Assembly: GCA_040756735.1 (NCBI GenBank)
Contig: JBFLYC010000010.1
Span: forward strand, 1-64,000
From: JBFLYC01 sp040756735
GTDB taxonomy: Bacteria > Bacillota > DSM-16504 > Desulfitibacterales > Desulfitibacteraceae
Direction of reading: 5' to 3'
DNA: 64,000 nt
Position 1 is the stretch's first letter. Each line of letters begins with the position of its first letter. The notes beneath the pieces are model-generated. The model saw nothing but the letters and a program-made list of their open reading frames with translations. It was not told the origin of the DNA and made no database searches. Shown here one piece after another: positions 40,607 to 48,747 of this stretch. Made by a program: the position numbers and the translations under genes.

Positions 40607-42247
40607 TTGGCATTGAAATTGAGCAGACAAAACATAAAAGAAAAAAGATTCTGGGAAGAGGCAGAAATAGAACTCCCCAAATATGATTATGATAAGATGG
40701 CTGTCCAAACCAGGAAAAACCCTACATGGATACATTTCGGTGCAGGAAACATATTTCGAGGATTTATTGCTGTACTGCAGCAAGAGCTTCTTAATATGGG
40801 TGAAGCCAATACGGGAATTATAGCGGTAGAAGCATATGATTTTGAAATAATTGATAAGATTTATACGCCATATGACAACCTCAGCCTCCAGGTTATTATG
40901 AATAGTAACGGGACACTGGACAAGAAGGTGGTAGGAAGTATAGCTGACGCATTGGCAGGAGACATTTCAAGAGAAAATGATTGGGCCAGGCTGAAGGATA
41001 TGTTCACAAAACCATCCCTGCAGCTGGTTAGCTTTACTATAACTGAAAAGGGTTATAGCTTAAAAGATGCATCAGATGAATTTTTTGAAGATGTTCAAAG
41101 AGATATTGTTAATGGTCCTGAAAAACCAACACATATAATGTCCAAGATTGCTTCTCTTGCATACATTAGATATAAAAATGGAGAACTCCCCATTGCTTTT
41201 GTCAGTATGGATAATTGTTCTCATAATGGTGAAAAACTTCATAGCTCATTGCAGACAATAGCTGTTAAGTGGATAGAGAATGGTTTAATTGAAAGTGGAT
41301 TCCTTAGCTATATTAATGACCCCGAAAAAGTAACTTTCCCATGGTCTATGATTGACAAGATTACTCCTAGACCATCTGAGAGTGTAAAAGCATACTTAGA
41401 TTCTATTGGTTTTGCAGACACAGAAATTGTTTGCACAGATAAGAATACCTTTGTTGCTCCCTTTGTCAATGCTGAAGGTCCGGAATATCTAGTTATAGAA
41501 GACAGTTTTCCAAATGGGCGAATGCCCCTGGAACTAGTTGGGGTATTTTTTACAAATAGAGGGACAGTAGAGAAAGTAGAAAAGATGAAGGTCTGCACAT
41601 GCCTTAATCCACTTCATACAGCGCTAGCAGTATTTGGCTGCCTACTAGGGTATAAGCTTATAGCAGATGAAATGAAAGATAGCTGTTTGAAAAGGTTGGT
41701 TGAAGGGGTTGGGTATGATGAAGGCTTGCCAGTTGTAATAGATCCAGGTATATTTAGTCCCAAGGAATTTATTAGAGAGGTAATAGAAGAGAGATTTCCC
41801 AATCCGTTTATTCCAGATACACCGCAAAGGATAATTACTGATACTTCACAGAAGATGGCTATAAGATTTGGGGAAACAATAAAGGCTTACCGTGATAGAG
41901 ATGATTTAGATCCTACAGAACTCAAATATATACCTCTTGTAATTGCTGGATGGTGTAGATATCTACTAGGTCTTGATGATGAGGGTAAGGAAATGGTGTT
42001 TAGTTCTGACCCAATGGCAGAAGAGTTAAGGGCATATATTGCCGAAATCAAATTAGGCCATGTGGAAACCGTTGGAGAGAGGTTGAAACCTATTCTTTCA
42101 AATGAAGCTTTATTTGGACTAAATCTATACGAAGTTGGTATAGGAGAAAAGATTGAGGAATACTTCAAAGAAATGATAGCAGGTAAAAATTCCATTAGAG
42201 AAACACTTCAGAAATATTTGGATAACTGTATAGAAAAAGTTAGTTGA
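40607..42247 (+). CDS. uxuB: Fructuronate reductase UxuB (mannitol dehydrogenase family)
   Basis: A 546-residue NAD-dependent polyol dehydrogenase: WIHFGAGNIFRGFIAVLQQE is the Rossmann loop, and TITEKGYSL, SMDNCSHNGEKL (with catalytic Asn), ITPRP and LNPLHTALAVFGCLLGYK with its Lys-His pattern are family blocks. The long-chain mannitol dehydrogenase group includes UxuB, which reduces fructuronate to mannonate. The next gene is mannonate dehydratase, so UxuB is the best assignment. The start is TTG 40607 behind GGAGGAAT. Confidence 0.85.
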   Translation: MALKLSRQNIKEKRFWEEAEIELPKYDYDKMAVQTRKNPTWIHFGAGNIFRGFIAVLQQELLNMGEANTGIIAVEAYDFEIIDKIYTPYDNLSLQVIMNSNGTLDKKVVGSIADALAGDISRENDWARLKDMFTKPSLQLVSFTITEKGYSLKDASDEFFEDVQRDIVNGPEKPTHIMSKIASLAYIRYKNGELPIAFVSMDNCSHNGEKLHSSLQTIAVKWIENGLIESGFLSYINDPEKVTFPWSMIDKITPRPSESVKAYLDSIGFADTEIVCTDKNTFVAPFVNAEGPEYLVIEDSFPNGRMPLELVGVFFTNRGTVEKVEKMKVCTCLNPLHTALAVFGCLLGYKLIADEMKDSCLKRLVEGVGYDEGLPVVIDPGIFSPKEFIREVIEERFPNPFIPDTPQRIITDTSQKMAIRFGETIKAYRDRDDLDPTELKYIPLVIAGWCRYLLGLDDEGKEMVFSSDPMAEELRAYIAEIKLGHVETVGERLKPILSNEALFGLNLYEVGIGEKIEEYFKEMIAGKNSIRETLQKYLDNCIEKVS

Positions 42248-42267
42248 TTAGAGAGGTGAAAAGGACA

Positions 42268-43320
42268 ATGAAAATGACTTTTAGGTGGTATGGAGATGAC
42301 GATCAAGTGCCATTGGAGTATATTAAACAGATTCCTGGAATGTATGGCGTAGTATCGGCTATATATGATGTGCCTGTTGGAGAGGTATGGCCTCTTGACA
42401 AGATAGAAGCACTCAAAGACAAAATAGAAAAGCATGGGTTGGCCTTTGAAGTGATTGAAAGCGTACCAGTACATGAAGACATTAAAATGGGCTTAGCATC
42501 ACGGGATCAACTTATTGAAAATTACTGCCAGACATTAAGAAATCTCTCAAGGGCAGGAATTAAGGTTGTCTGCTACAACTTCATGCCGGTTTTTGATTGG
42601 ACCAGATCCCAGCTTGATTACGAGCTTGCTGACGGTTCTAAAGTTTTGATATATGATGACAAGGTTGTGCAAAAAATGAATCCGCTTACAGGAAACTTAA
42701 AACTGCCTGGATGGGATACCAGTTACACAAGGGAAAATATGAAAGCCATTTTAGAACAGTACCAGTCCATATCAGAAGAAGACCTTTGGAACAATTTAAA
42801 ATATTTTTTAGAACCTGTTATTGAAACTGCTGAAGAGGTCAACATAAAAATGGGTATCCATCCGGATGATCCACCCTGGTCAATTTTTGGGCTGCCAAGG
42901 ATTATTACCAGTAAAGAAAACCTGGAAAGGTTCATCAATCTGGTAGACAGCCCTTATAACGGGCTTACATTGTGTTCAGGATCTCTTGGTGTATCTAAAA
43001 ACAATAATATCCCTGAAATGATTCGTTATTTCGGGGGAATGGGCAGAATCCCTTTTGCCCATGTAAGAAATGTAAAAATTGCAGGAGACAAGTGCTTTGA
43101 AGAAACTTCCCACAACAGTTCGGATGGTTCTCTGGATATGGTTGATATCATGAAAGCCTACCATGAGATAGGTTTTGATGGATATATTCGCCCCGATCAT
43201 GGCAGGATGATCTGGGGAGAGCAGGGGCGGCCAGGCTATGGATTATATGATAGAGCCTTAGGAGCTGTCTATCTTAATGGCATATGGGAAACCCTTGAAA
43301 AAGTAAAGGAAGGCCGTTAA
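42268..43320 (+). CDS. uxuA: Mannonate dehydratase UxuA
   Basis: A 350-residue enzyme beginning MKMTFRWYGDDDQVPLEYIK, the typical UxuA N-terminus. Blocks: IPGMYGVVSAIYDVPVGEVW, GIKVVCYNFMPVFDWTRS, MGIHPDDPPWSIFGLPRI, LTLCSGSLG, HVRNVKI and GYIRPDHGRMIWGE, with metal-binding His, Cys and Asp residues. It converts mannonate to 2-keto-3-deoxygluconate. ATG 42268 follows AGAGAGGTG; the in-frame TTG 42244 is less likely. No kdgK or kdgA is in the window, so the later steps are encoded elsewhere. Confidence 0.93.
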   Translation: MKMTFRWYGDDDQVPLEYIKQIPGMYGVVSAIYDVPVGEVWPLDKIEALKDKIEKHGLAFEVIESVPVHEDIKMGLASRDQLIENYCQTLRNLSRAGIKVVCYNFMPVFDWTRSQLDYELADGSKVLIYDDKVVQKMNPLTGNLKLPGWDTSYTRENMKAILEQYQSISEEDLWNNLKYFLEPVIETAEEVNIKMGIHPDDPPWSIFGLPRIITSKENLERFINLVDSPYNGLTLCSGSLGVSKNNNIPEMIRYFGGMGRIPFAHVRNVKIAGDKCFEETSHNSSDGSLDMVDIMKAYHEIGFDGYIRPDHGRMIWGEQGRPGYGLYDRALGAVYLNGIWETLEKVKEGR

Positions 43321-43466
43321 ACCGGGGGACTTTAACCTGGTGTCCAAAGAAAGAGGTTGAAACAGGCAAAAAACCATTATTTTAAGAAAAAACTGGTAGA
43401 ACAAGAGAACCATAAGTATTACTGCAGCATATCATGTAATGAGACTAACAGGAAGGAGGTATATTA

Positions 43467-43676
43467 ATGGACAGTAGTAGCGGCCTATTTCCAGTATTGC
43501 CGATTTTTGACCCCACGTTAATCTGCCTTATTATTATCTGTTTATTTTTATTCCCAAAGAAGCCAGGTCCGGTTCTGCCAATTTTTGATGACAAATTGAT
43601 TATCTGTATAATCTTAATTCTCTGCTTGACGATGCAGAAACCTACAAGGCCTTGTGGGGCAGAAGTTGAAGCATAA
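43467..43676 (+). CDS. Small membrane protein with internal LPIFD repeat, copy 1
   Basis: A 69-residue protein. Two units, each of LPIFD(D/P)xLI followed by a strongly hydrophobic stretch (LICLIIICLFLF and LIICIILILCL), are separated by PKKPGPV. The tail is MQKP then polar and acidic, ending EVEA. A strong ribosome binding site (GGAAGGAGG) precedes ATG 43467. A paralogue with the same ends lies at 46990, and the flanking DNA is also similar. I know no named family. It is too short for enzymes and looks like a small membrane or membrane-hairpin protein. Confidence 0.75.
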   Translation: MDSSSGLFPVLPIFDPTLICLIIICLFLFPKKPGPVLPIFDDKLIICIILILCLTMQKPTRPCGAEVEA

Positions 43677-43737
43677 TTAGGATGAGATGTTAACTGGTGG
43701 TTTCGGCATGTAAAGGATATTTTAATCAGAGGTTACT

Positions 43738-43775
43738 TCAATACGGCTCTATCAAGAGATAGGGTCGTATTATTA
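43738..43775 (+). terminator. Hairpin after small membrane protein copy 1
   Basis: ATACGGCTCTATC and GATAGGGTCGTAT make a 13-bp stem with two G-T pairs and loop AAGA. TATTATT follows, a weak U-run. Confidence 0.55.
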
Positions 43776-43784
43776 TTGGCAAAA

Positions 43785-43880
43785 ATGAAAAATAAAATAT
43801 GGATATCCATTGTTTTGCTTATAATGATTGTTTTAATATTTCTATACCATTACCTCAATGAGATGGTTGATTACCTATAG
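43785..43880 (+). CDS. Possible 31-residue membrane peptide
   Basis: A short ORF (MKNKIWISIVLLIMIVLIFL, then YHYLNEMVDYL). One membrane helix with charged ends is visible. There is no strong ribosome binding site and its end overlaps the following SHOCT gene start by 23 bases. It could be a separate small protein or part of a decayed gene. Confidence 0.3.
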   Translation: MKNKIWISIVLLIMIVLIFLYHYLNEMVDYL

Positions 43881-44104
43881 TGCAATTGCTGCCATTATCA
43901 TGGCCGGTATTGTCAGTTTCTTTTTATCCAGGACTTTGTCCAGGCCTCCAGTACAATAGACTATTTTCTAAAGAGAAATCTCATCAAACAGTAAGTTCGA
44001 ATAGAGCTCATGAAATATTAGATGAAAGGCTGGCTGCCGGAGAAATCAGTGAAGCAGAATATAAGCACAGGCGACAACTTTTAAAAGATGGAAATAGCTG
44101 TTAG
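43858..44104 (+). pseudogene. Membrane SHOCT-domain protein with frameshift
   Basis: From ATG 43858 one reads MRWLITYSAIAAIIMAGIVS and FFLSRTLSRPPVQ, then a stop at about 43957. In the +1 frame the sequence continues NRLFSKEKSHQTVSSNRAHE and ILDERLAAGEISEAEYKHRR, which is a SHOCT motif, the short C-terminal helix pair often found on small membrane proteins. One base change would rejoin the two halves, so this is either a recent pseudogene or a sequencing error. It lies upstream of copA. Confidence 0.55.
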
Positions 44105-44134
44105 GAGAAATACAAAAGAGGCCAGTGCTGAACT

Positions 44135-44166
44135 AATATCCGGTATTTGCCTAAATACCGGATATT
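44135..44166. promoter_or_regulatory. Perfect 32-bp palindrome upstream of copA
   Basis: Perfect 14-bp arms AATATCCGGTATTT and AAATACCGGATATT are separated by GCCT. No U-run follows on either side, so an operator is as likely as a terminator. It lies 70 bp before the copA start. Confidence 0.55.
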
Positions 44167-44235
44167 GAGTATTATATTGGCAGGATAATAAATTTTACCA
44201 GTTTAATCTTGGATTTATCATAAGGAGATGTTGTT

Positions 44236-46686
44236 ATGGGACAAATTGTTCTGAAAGTTCGAGGTATGACCTGTGCATCCTGCGTTCGCAGGGTGGAAAT
44301 GGGTTTAAAAAAAATAGATGGCGTAAATGATGCCGTTGTAAACCTTAGCGCAGAAAAGGTTAGCATAACTTATGATGAAGAGCGTATCGGAGTGGATAAG
44401 CTTGTTGAAGGAATAGAGAATTTGGGATACAGCGCCTACCAGACGCAGTTAGAAAAGGTTACCATGCCCATTGGAGGCATGACCTGTGCTTCTTGCGTAC
44501 GCCGGATAGAGCAAGGACTGCAGAAAATGCCGGGGGTCAGCACTGTATCGGTAAACCTGGCAACGCAAAAGGTTTCGGTGGAATATGATGCAGGTTTAGC
44601 TTCTACAGCAGACATTAAGGCTAAAATTAGAGAAATGGGATACCAAGTCTTTGAAGCACAAAGAGAGACCGTTGAAGACAGGGAAAAAATAGAAAGAGAA
44701 AAGGAAATGAGGCGTCTGCTCTTTGACTTTATTCTTGGAGCAATTCTGACAACGACAGTGCTCATAGGTTCTCTTCCCCATATGGTGGAAGGCTGGGGAG
44801 TCTGGGTGCCTGCTATTTTGTCCATGCCTTTGACCCTGTTGTTTTTAACTACACCCGTGCAGTTTGTTTCAGGCTGGCGTTTTTACAGGGGAGCATATGC
44901 CGCCCTTTCTCATAAGACAAGTGATATGAATGTACTGGTTTCCTTGGGTACAACATCAGCCTGGCTTTACAGTGCAGGCATGACGCTGATTCCCGATTTT
45001 TTAATCCGGCTGGGTTTTCCTTTTCAATTGTATTATGATGTAGCCACTGTAATTACAACACTAATCCTCCTGGGCCGGTTGTTAGAGGCCAGGGCGAAAA
45101 GCAAAACTTCCGATGCGATACGACGCTTAATGGGCATGCAGGCAAAAACAGCCAGGGTGGTTAGAAATGATCAAGAAATAGATATTCCCATTGAAGAAGT
45201 AGTGCCTGGTGATATTGTGGTAGTTAGACCGGGTGAAAAGATTCCGGTAGACGGGGAGATAATCAGCGGACGTTCTGCCATTGATGAATCCATGCTGACA
45301 GGCGAAAGTATACCGGTGGAAAAAACTGTCGGTGATGAGGTTATAGGCGCTACCATCAACAAAACAGGGGCTTTTAAGTTCAAAGCAACCAAGGTAGGTA
45401 CAGATACTGTGCTGGCCCAGATCATTAGACTGGTAGAAGAGGCGCAGGGTTCTAAGGCCCCGATACAAAGGCTCGTTGATGTAATCGCCTCATATTTCGT
45501 TCCTGCGGTAGTCGTTATAGCAGTAATAAGTTTTGTGGTCTGGTGGACTTTTGGACCAGAACCATCATTAATCTTCGGTTTGACAACCTTTATAGCCGTG
45601 TTGATTGTCGCCTGCCCGTGCGCTTTGGGTTTAGCTACACCTACTGCAATCATGGTGGGGACCGGCAAGGGCGCTGAAAACGGGATTCTTATCAAAGGCG
45701 CTGAAAGCCTGGAAACAGCCCATAAAATAAATGCGGTGGTTTTTGACAAAACAGGTACAGTTACTGTGGGAGAACCCTCTCTAACGGATTTGGTACTCAT
45801 GAATGGTTTTAAAGAAGACGATGTTTTGCAGCTTGTAGCTTCAGTGGAAACCAACTCCGAGCATCCCCTAGGAGAGGCAATAGTCAGGGGTGCGAAAGAT
45901 AAGGCCCTTGAAATGGTAGAAGTAGAGGACTTTGAGGCTGTTCCCGGTCATGGGGTAATTGCTAAAGCAGCAGGCCGTTTGCTTATGATAGGAAACTTGC
46001 GCTTGATGAAAAGCAAAAATGTTGATATTCCAGGAGACATGCTGGCTGCTGCAGAAAAGCTTGCCGACGAAGGTAAAACACCCATGCTCGTTGTCATTGA
46101 CGGTAACCCGGCAGGGGTGCTGGCTGTTGCCGATACAGTTAAGGAGAATTCAGCCAGGGCCATTAAAGAACTGCAGCGTATGGGAATTGAAGTAGTAATG
46201 CTCACAGGGGATAACAAGCGTACTGCTGAAGCCATTGCCAGTCAGGTTGGGATTAAAAGGGTAATTGCGGAAGTTCTTCCAGAGCATAAAGCCCAGGAAA
46301 TAAAAAGGCTGCAGGAGGAAGGAAAAGTCGTGGCCATGGTGGGCGACGGTATTAATGATGCCCCGGCCCTGGCTCAGGCCAATGTGGGGATTGCCATAGG
46401 AACAGGAACAGATGTGGCCATGGAGGCCTCGGATGTTACTCTTATTTCCGGTGATTTGCGAGGAGTACCAACAGCCATCAGGCTGTCAAAGGCAACCATG
46501 TATATGATTTGGCAAAATCTATTCTGGGCCTTTTTCTACAACATTGTTCTTATACCTGTGGCAGCGGGCGTATTGTGGCCTTTCACTGGACTACTGCTTA
46601 ATCCTATGCTGGCCGCAGCGGCCATGGCCTTTAGCTCTGTATCGGTGGTGCTCAACACAATGAGACTGCGTACTTTTAAACCTTAG
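44236..46686 (+). CDS. copA: Copper-exporting P1B-type ATPase CopA, two HMA domains
   Basis: An 816-residue pump. Two N-terminal HMA domains each bear GMTCASC (about residues 10-16 and 80-86). Eight membrane helices, the membrane metal site CPCALGLATP (about 459), the actuator TGES, phosphorylation loop DKTGTVTVG (Asp about 504), SEHPLG (HP motif) and GDGINDAPAL follow. The CPC and HP signature with CxxC domains marks Cu+ export. ATG 44236 follows AAGGAGATG. A perfect palindrome lies upstream and small membrane proteins lie on both sides. No copZ or csoR gene is visible nearby. Confidence 0.95.
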   Translation: MGQIVLKVRGMTCASCVRRVEMGLKKIDGVNDAVVNLSAEKVSITYDEERIGVDKLVEGIENLGYSAYQTQLEKVTMPIGGMTCASCVRRIEQGLQKMPGVSTVSVNLATQKVSVEYDAGLASTADIKAKIREMGYQVFEAQRETVEDREKIEREKEMRRLLFDFILGAILTTTVLIGSLPHMVEGWGVWVPAILSMPLTLLFLTTPVQFVSGWRFYRGAYAALSHKTSDMNVLVSLGTTSAWLYSAGMTLIPDFLIRLGFPFQLYYDVATVITTLILLGRLLEARAKSKTSDAIRRLMGMQAKTARVVRNDQEIDIPIEEVVPGDIVVVRPGEKIPVDGEIISGRSAIDESMLTGESIPVEKTVGDEVIGATINKTGAFKFKATKVGTDTVLAQIIRLVEEAQGSKAPIQRLVDVIASYFVPAVVVIAVISFVVWWTFGPEPSLIFGLTTFIAVLIVACPCALGLATPTAIMVGTGKGAENGILIKGAESLETAHKINAVVFDKTGTVTVGEPSLTDLVLMNGFKEDDVLQLVASVETNSEHPLGEAIVRGAKDKALEMVEVEDFEAVPGHGVIAKAAGRLLMIGNLRLMKSKNVDIPGDMLAAAEKLADEGKTPMLVVIDGNPAGVLAVADTVKENSARAIKELQRMGIEVVMLTGDNKRTAEAIASQVGIKRVIAEVLPEHKAQEIKRLQEEGKVVAMVGDGINDAPALAQANVGIAIGTGTDVAMEASDVTLISGDLRGVPTAIRLSKATMYMIWQNLFWAFFYNIVLIPVAAGVLWPFTGLLLNPMLAAAAMAFSSVSVVLNTMRLRTFKP

Positions 46687-46696
46687 GAGTTTTAAC

Positions 46697-46870
46697 ATGA
46701 AAAAGAAAATCATGGCAGTAACACTTTCGGTATTGTTGGTAGTAGGTGTAATAGGTGGATTTGCATATGCAAAAGATGTTTTTGCTAATGATGAAGTATC
46801 AGAAACGACTGTAGAGGTAGATATTAGCTTCAGCCTATCTAAACGACCACTTATTACAGCGGAAAAATAA
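46697..46870 (+). CDS. Small exported protein downstream of copA
   Basis: A 57-residue protein: a basic N-terminus (MKKKIMAV) and a hydrophobic segment with a cleavage-like site (VIGGFAYAKDVFA), then a polar beta-rich tail. The ribosome binding site TAGGAGTTTT lies inside the 3' end of the copA region, 10 bp after its stop, so it is co-transcribed. It has no Met/His/Cys-rich stretch, so copper binding is not indicated. The family is unknown. Confidence 0.6.
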   Translation: MKKKIMAVTLSVLLVVGVIGGFAYAKDVFANDEVSETTVEVDISFSLSKRPLITAEK

Positions 46871-46989
46871 AGTGGCAGGATATTGGTTAAAAATACCAAA
46901 AGCAAGGAAAAAGTTTTATAAAATAGAAGAACCTTAACTACTTTAGTAGCATATCATACTATTAAGCTAACAGGAAAGGAGGCATACTG

Positions 46990-47196
46990 ATGGACAGTAG
47001 TGGCGGCGCAGTTCTACCAATTTTTGACGATAAGCTTATAATTATTATTATTCTGTTCTTTTTCTTATTTCCCAAGAAGCCAGGTCCAGTTCTACCAATT
47101 TTCGACGATTCATTGATCATTTGCTTGATCATAATTTGCTGCTTATTGATGCAGAAGCCTAGGCCAAGGCCTTGGGGAGAAGAAGTTGAAGCATAA
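46990..47196 (+). CDS. Small membrane protein with internal LPIFD repeat, copy 2
   Basis: A 68-residue paralogue of the protein at 43467: MDSS-GG start, two LPIFDDxLI units each leading into a hydrophobic stretch (LIIIIILFFFLF and LIICLIIICCLLM), the same PKKPGPV joint and the same EVEA end. It has a strong ribosome binding site (GGAAAGGAGG). The DNA before the start (AGCATATCAT, then CTAACAGGAA) and after the stop (TGAACTGGTGGTTTCGG) is also shared, so the whole unit was duplicated around copA. Confidence 0.75.
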   Translation: MDSSGGAVLPIFDDKLIIIIILFFFLFPKKPGPVLPIFDDSLIICLIIICCLLMQKPRPRPWGEEVEA

Positions 47197-47218
47197 TAAT
47201 GTGTGAACTGGTGGTTTC

Positions 47219-47231
47219 GGGGGGGGGGGGG
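47219..47231. repeat. Run of thirteen G
   Basis: An uninterrupted G13 tract lies immediately after the duplicated flank of small-protein copy 2 and before the sigma-54 activator remnant. It marks a junction and may be variable in length or an assembly artefact. Confidence 0.8.
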
Positions 47232-47249
47232 TCAGGGGGACGGTTCTCT

Positions 47250-47508
47250 GACACCTTCTTCGTAACCAAACAGCTTACTTTCTAACAGATTTTCCGGTAA
47301 AGCGGCACAGTTAATGGCCACAAAAGGGCCATTCTTTCTTGAACTAAAATTATGAATGCTTTGAGCAAACATTTCCTTTCCTGTGCCGGTTTCACAATGA
47401 TTATATTGTGGAATTACTTTTGGCCAGACGCTTGGCTGTTGAGATGGCGTTCATAATAGCGGGGCTGTCTCCAACCACATCAGAAAAATTAAAAATGGCT
47501 ATTTTCAT
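47250..47508 (-). pseudogene. Sigma-54-dependent activator fragment, frameshifted
   Basis: On the minus strand ATG 47508 behind GGAGGGG opens MKIAIFNFSDVVGDSPAIMN and AISTAKRLAKSNSTI, then a stop. In another frame follow TGKEMFAQSIHNFSSRKNGP, FVAINCAALPENLLESKLFG and YEEG. This is the start of the AAA+ domain of NtrC-type activators; the Walker A segment is broken by the frameshift and the rest is missing. The gap 47509-47741 shows nothing I can name. Confidence 0.75.
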
Positions 47509-47741
47509 TACACCCCTCCACATTTATCTGAATACTAGAATAACCTTAGCAATTACTGTCAAGTGTCCAAAGAAGCCCATAATATAAACCTGACCCATAG
47601 TGATATAAGCCTGTTCATAGGTAAATATGCTTTTAGGAGAAAAGGTATTCTCTCCAATCCCTTTCATAATACCCGTATCTGTGACAAAACCTACCCTCTA
47701 TCTCGTAAGTGATCGGGCAGGACTATGAAAGGAGCATTAAC

Positions 47742-48173
47742 TTAGACATACGGCAAGCTTTGCAAGAACTCACCAGGTGTACAAATTTGAAATCCAATTT
47801 TACTTTCCATGTTCGCTTTCAAAAAATGCTTATCCAAGCTTAACAGCCAATCTACTTTCCCTGTTATGGCCGCTGCTAGAACGGGGGCGTCTTTTTCGTT
47901 AATTAGCTTTTTAGCTTTTTCCACATCTTCTTTGGTTGGGTCTATTAATCTAAAAGACAGCTTTTTAAACAGTGGATAGATATATGCCATACCACCTGGA
48001 ATTTTCTTTTGAATGTTGCGAAAAACTTCAGTTACAACATTTTCGGAAATATATGGGATTATAATGTTTAATTCAGCTAAGGCTAAGATTTCATAGGAAC
48101 CACTTTTTTTTGATGCCAAACCTGCTATAATCACGCTGCTGTCCAGGAAGACTTTAGTCTGTTTCATATGCAT
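47742..48173 (-). CDS. PIN-domain toxin (AbrB-linked)
   Basis: A 143-residue PIN-domain protein: KVFLDSSVIIAGLASKKSGS (first Asp), YISENVVTEVFRNIQ (Glu), DAPVLAAAITGKVDWLLSLD (Asp pair) and KHFLKANMESKIGFQICTPG. It is a putative ribonuclease toxin. It overlaps the AbrB-like gene upstream by 20 bases, so the two are translated together. The family differs from the VapC at 33.8 kb. Confidence 0.8.
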   Translation of the reverse strand: MHMKQTKVFLDSSVIIAGLASKKSGSYEILALAELNIIIPYISENVVTEVFRNIQKKIPGGMAYIYPLFKKLSFRLIDPTKEDVEKAKKLINEKDAPVLAAAITGKVDWLLSLDKHFLKANMESKIGFQICTPGEFLQSLPYV

Positions 48174-48447
48174 GATTGCCTTCCCTCAACTCTTGAAGCA
48201 ATTTCTCCAGATTAATATCTTCCTTAAGCATCTCTTTCTGAAAATTATCGGCAAGCTCTTTTACAATCAACCTTTCAGGAGTTGCAATGATGGCTTTGCC
48301 AACCTGAAATATTTCCAGATAAGAATCTTCCTTGATGTCAAGCCTTTCTCTTATTTCAACCGGTATTGTTAGCTGTCCTTTTCCCCATACCCGTACTTTT
48401 TTAGATTTTGTAGATCCCATATATCCAATAGTATTATCTTCTGACAT
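48154..48447 (-). CDS. AbrB/MazE-type antitoxin
   Basis: About 97 residues starting MSEDNTIGYMGSTKSKK. The AbrB-type DNA-binding fold is KVRVWGKGQLTIPVEIRERL, then DIKEDSYLEIFQVGKAIIAT, followed by an acidic helix (ELADNFQKEMLKEDINLEKL). ATG 48447 follows GAAAGGTGG; the longer frame to 48486 has no ribosome binding site. It should bind its own promoter and neutralise the PIN toxin. Confidence 0.82.
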   Translation of the reverse strand: MSEDNTIGYMGSTKSKKVRVWGKGQLTIPVEIRERLDIKEDSYLEIFQVGKAIIATPERLIVKELADNFQKEMLKEDINLEKLLQELREGNHAYETD

Positions 48448-48477
48448 GCGGCATTTCCACCTTTCAGACTTTTTTAT

Positions 48478-48506
48478 ATTATACAAAGAAAAGATACATG
48501 ATTCAA
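48478..48506 (-). promoter_or_regulatory. Promoter of the AbrB/PIN pair
   Basis: On the minus strand TTGAAT (48506-48501), 17 bp, perfect TATAAT (48483-48478). Confidence 0.65.
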
Positions 48507-48634
48507 GTGAAAGGCTAAGAATGAGAAGTTATGTATGTCCTGACATTGAAGATCATGTTATTTTTCAATGAATTTATTTAACCCTGTCTTTTATTGATGA
48601 GTTTAAGTTTTGCGGAGTGCATTTAAAATTTTTG

Positions 48635-48663
48635 TTGACATTATAGTCGAGCTGTTATATTGT
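48635..48663 (+). promoter_or_regulatory. Promoter of the GntR-led operon
   Basis: Perfect TTGACA (48635-48640), 17 bp, TATTGT (48658-48663), 85 bp before the GntR gene. Confidence 0.55.
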
Positions 48664-48747
48664 AAAGTCAAAGGTTATGATGTTATGTCGTAATGTGTTT
48701 ATAATTTTTAGAGTCATGAATATATTTTAAAGGAGAAGTTTTAAAAC

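Noticed and set aside
45171..45854. 227-codon minus-strand frame opposite copA
   Set aside because: Low-complexity Ser/Thr/Pro/Ile composition mirrors the copA codons; no ribosome binding site or family pattern.
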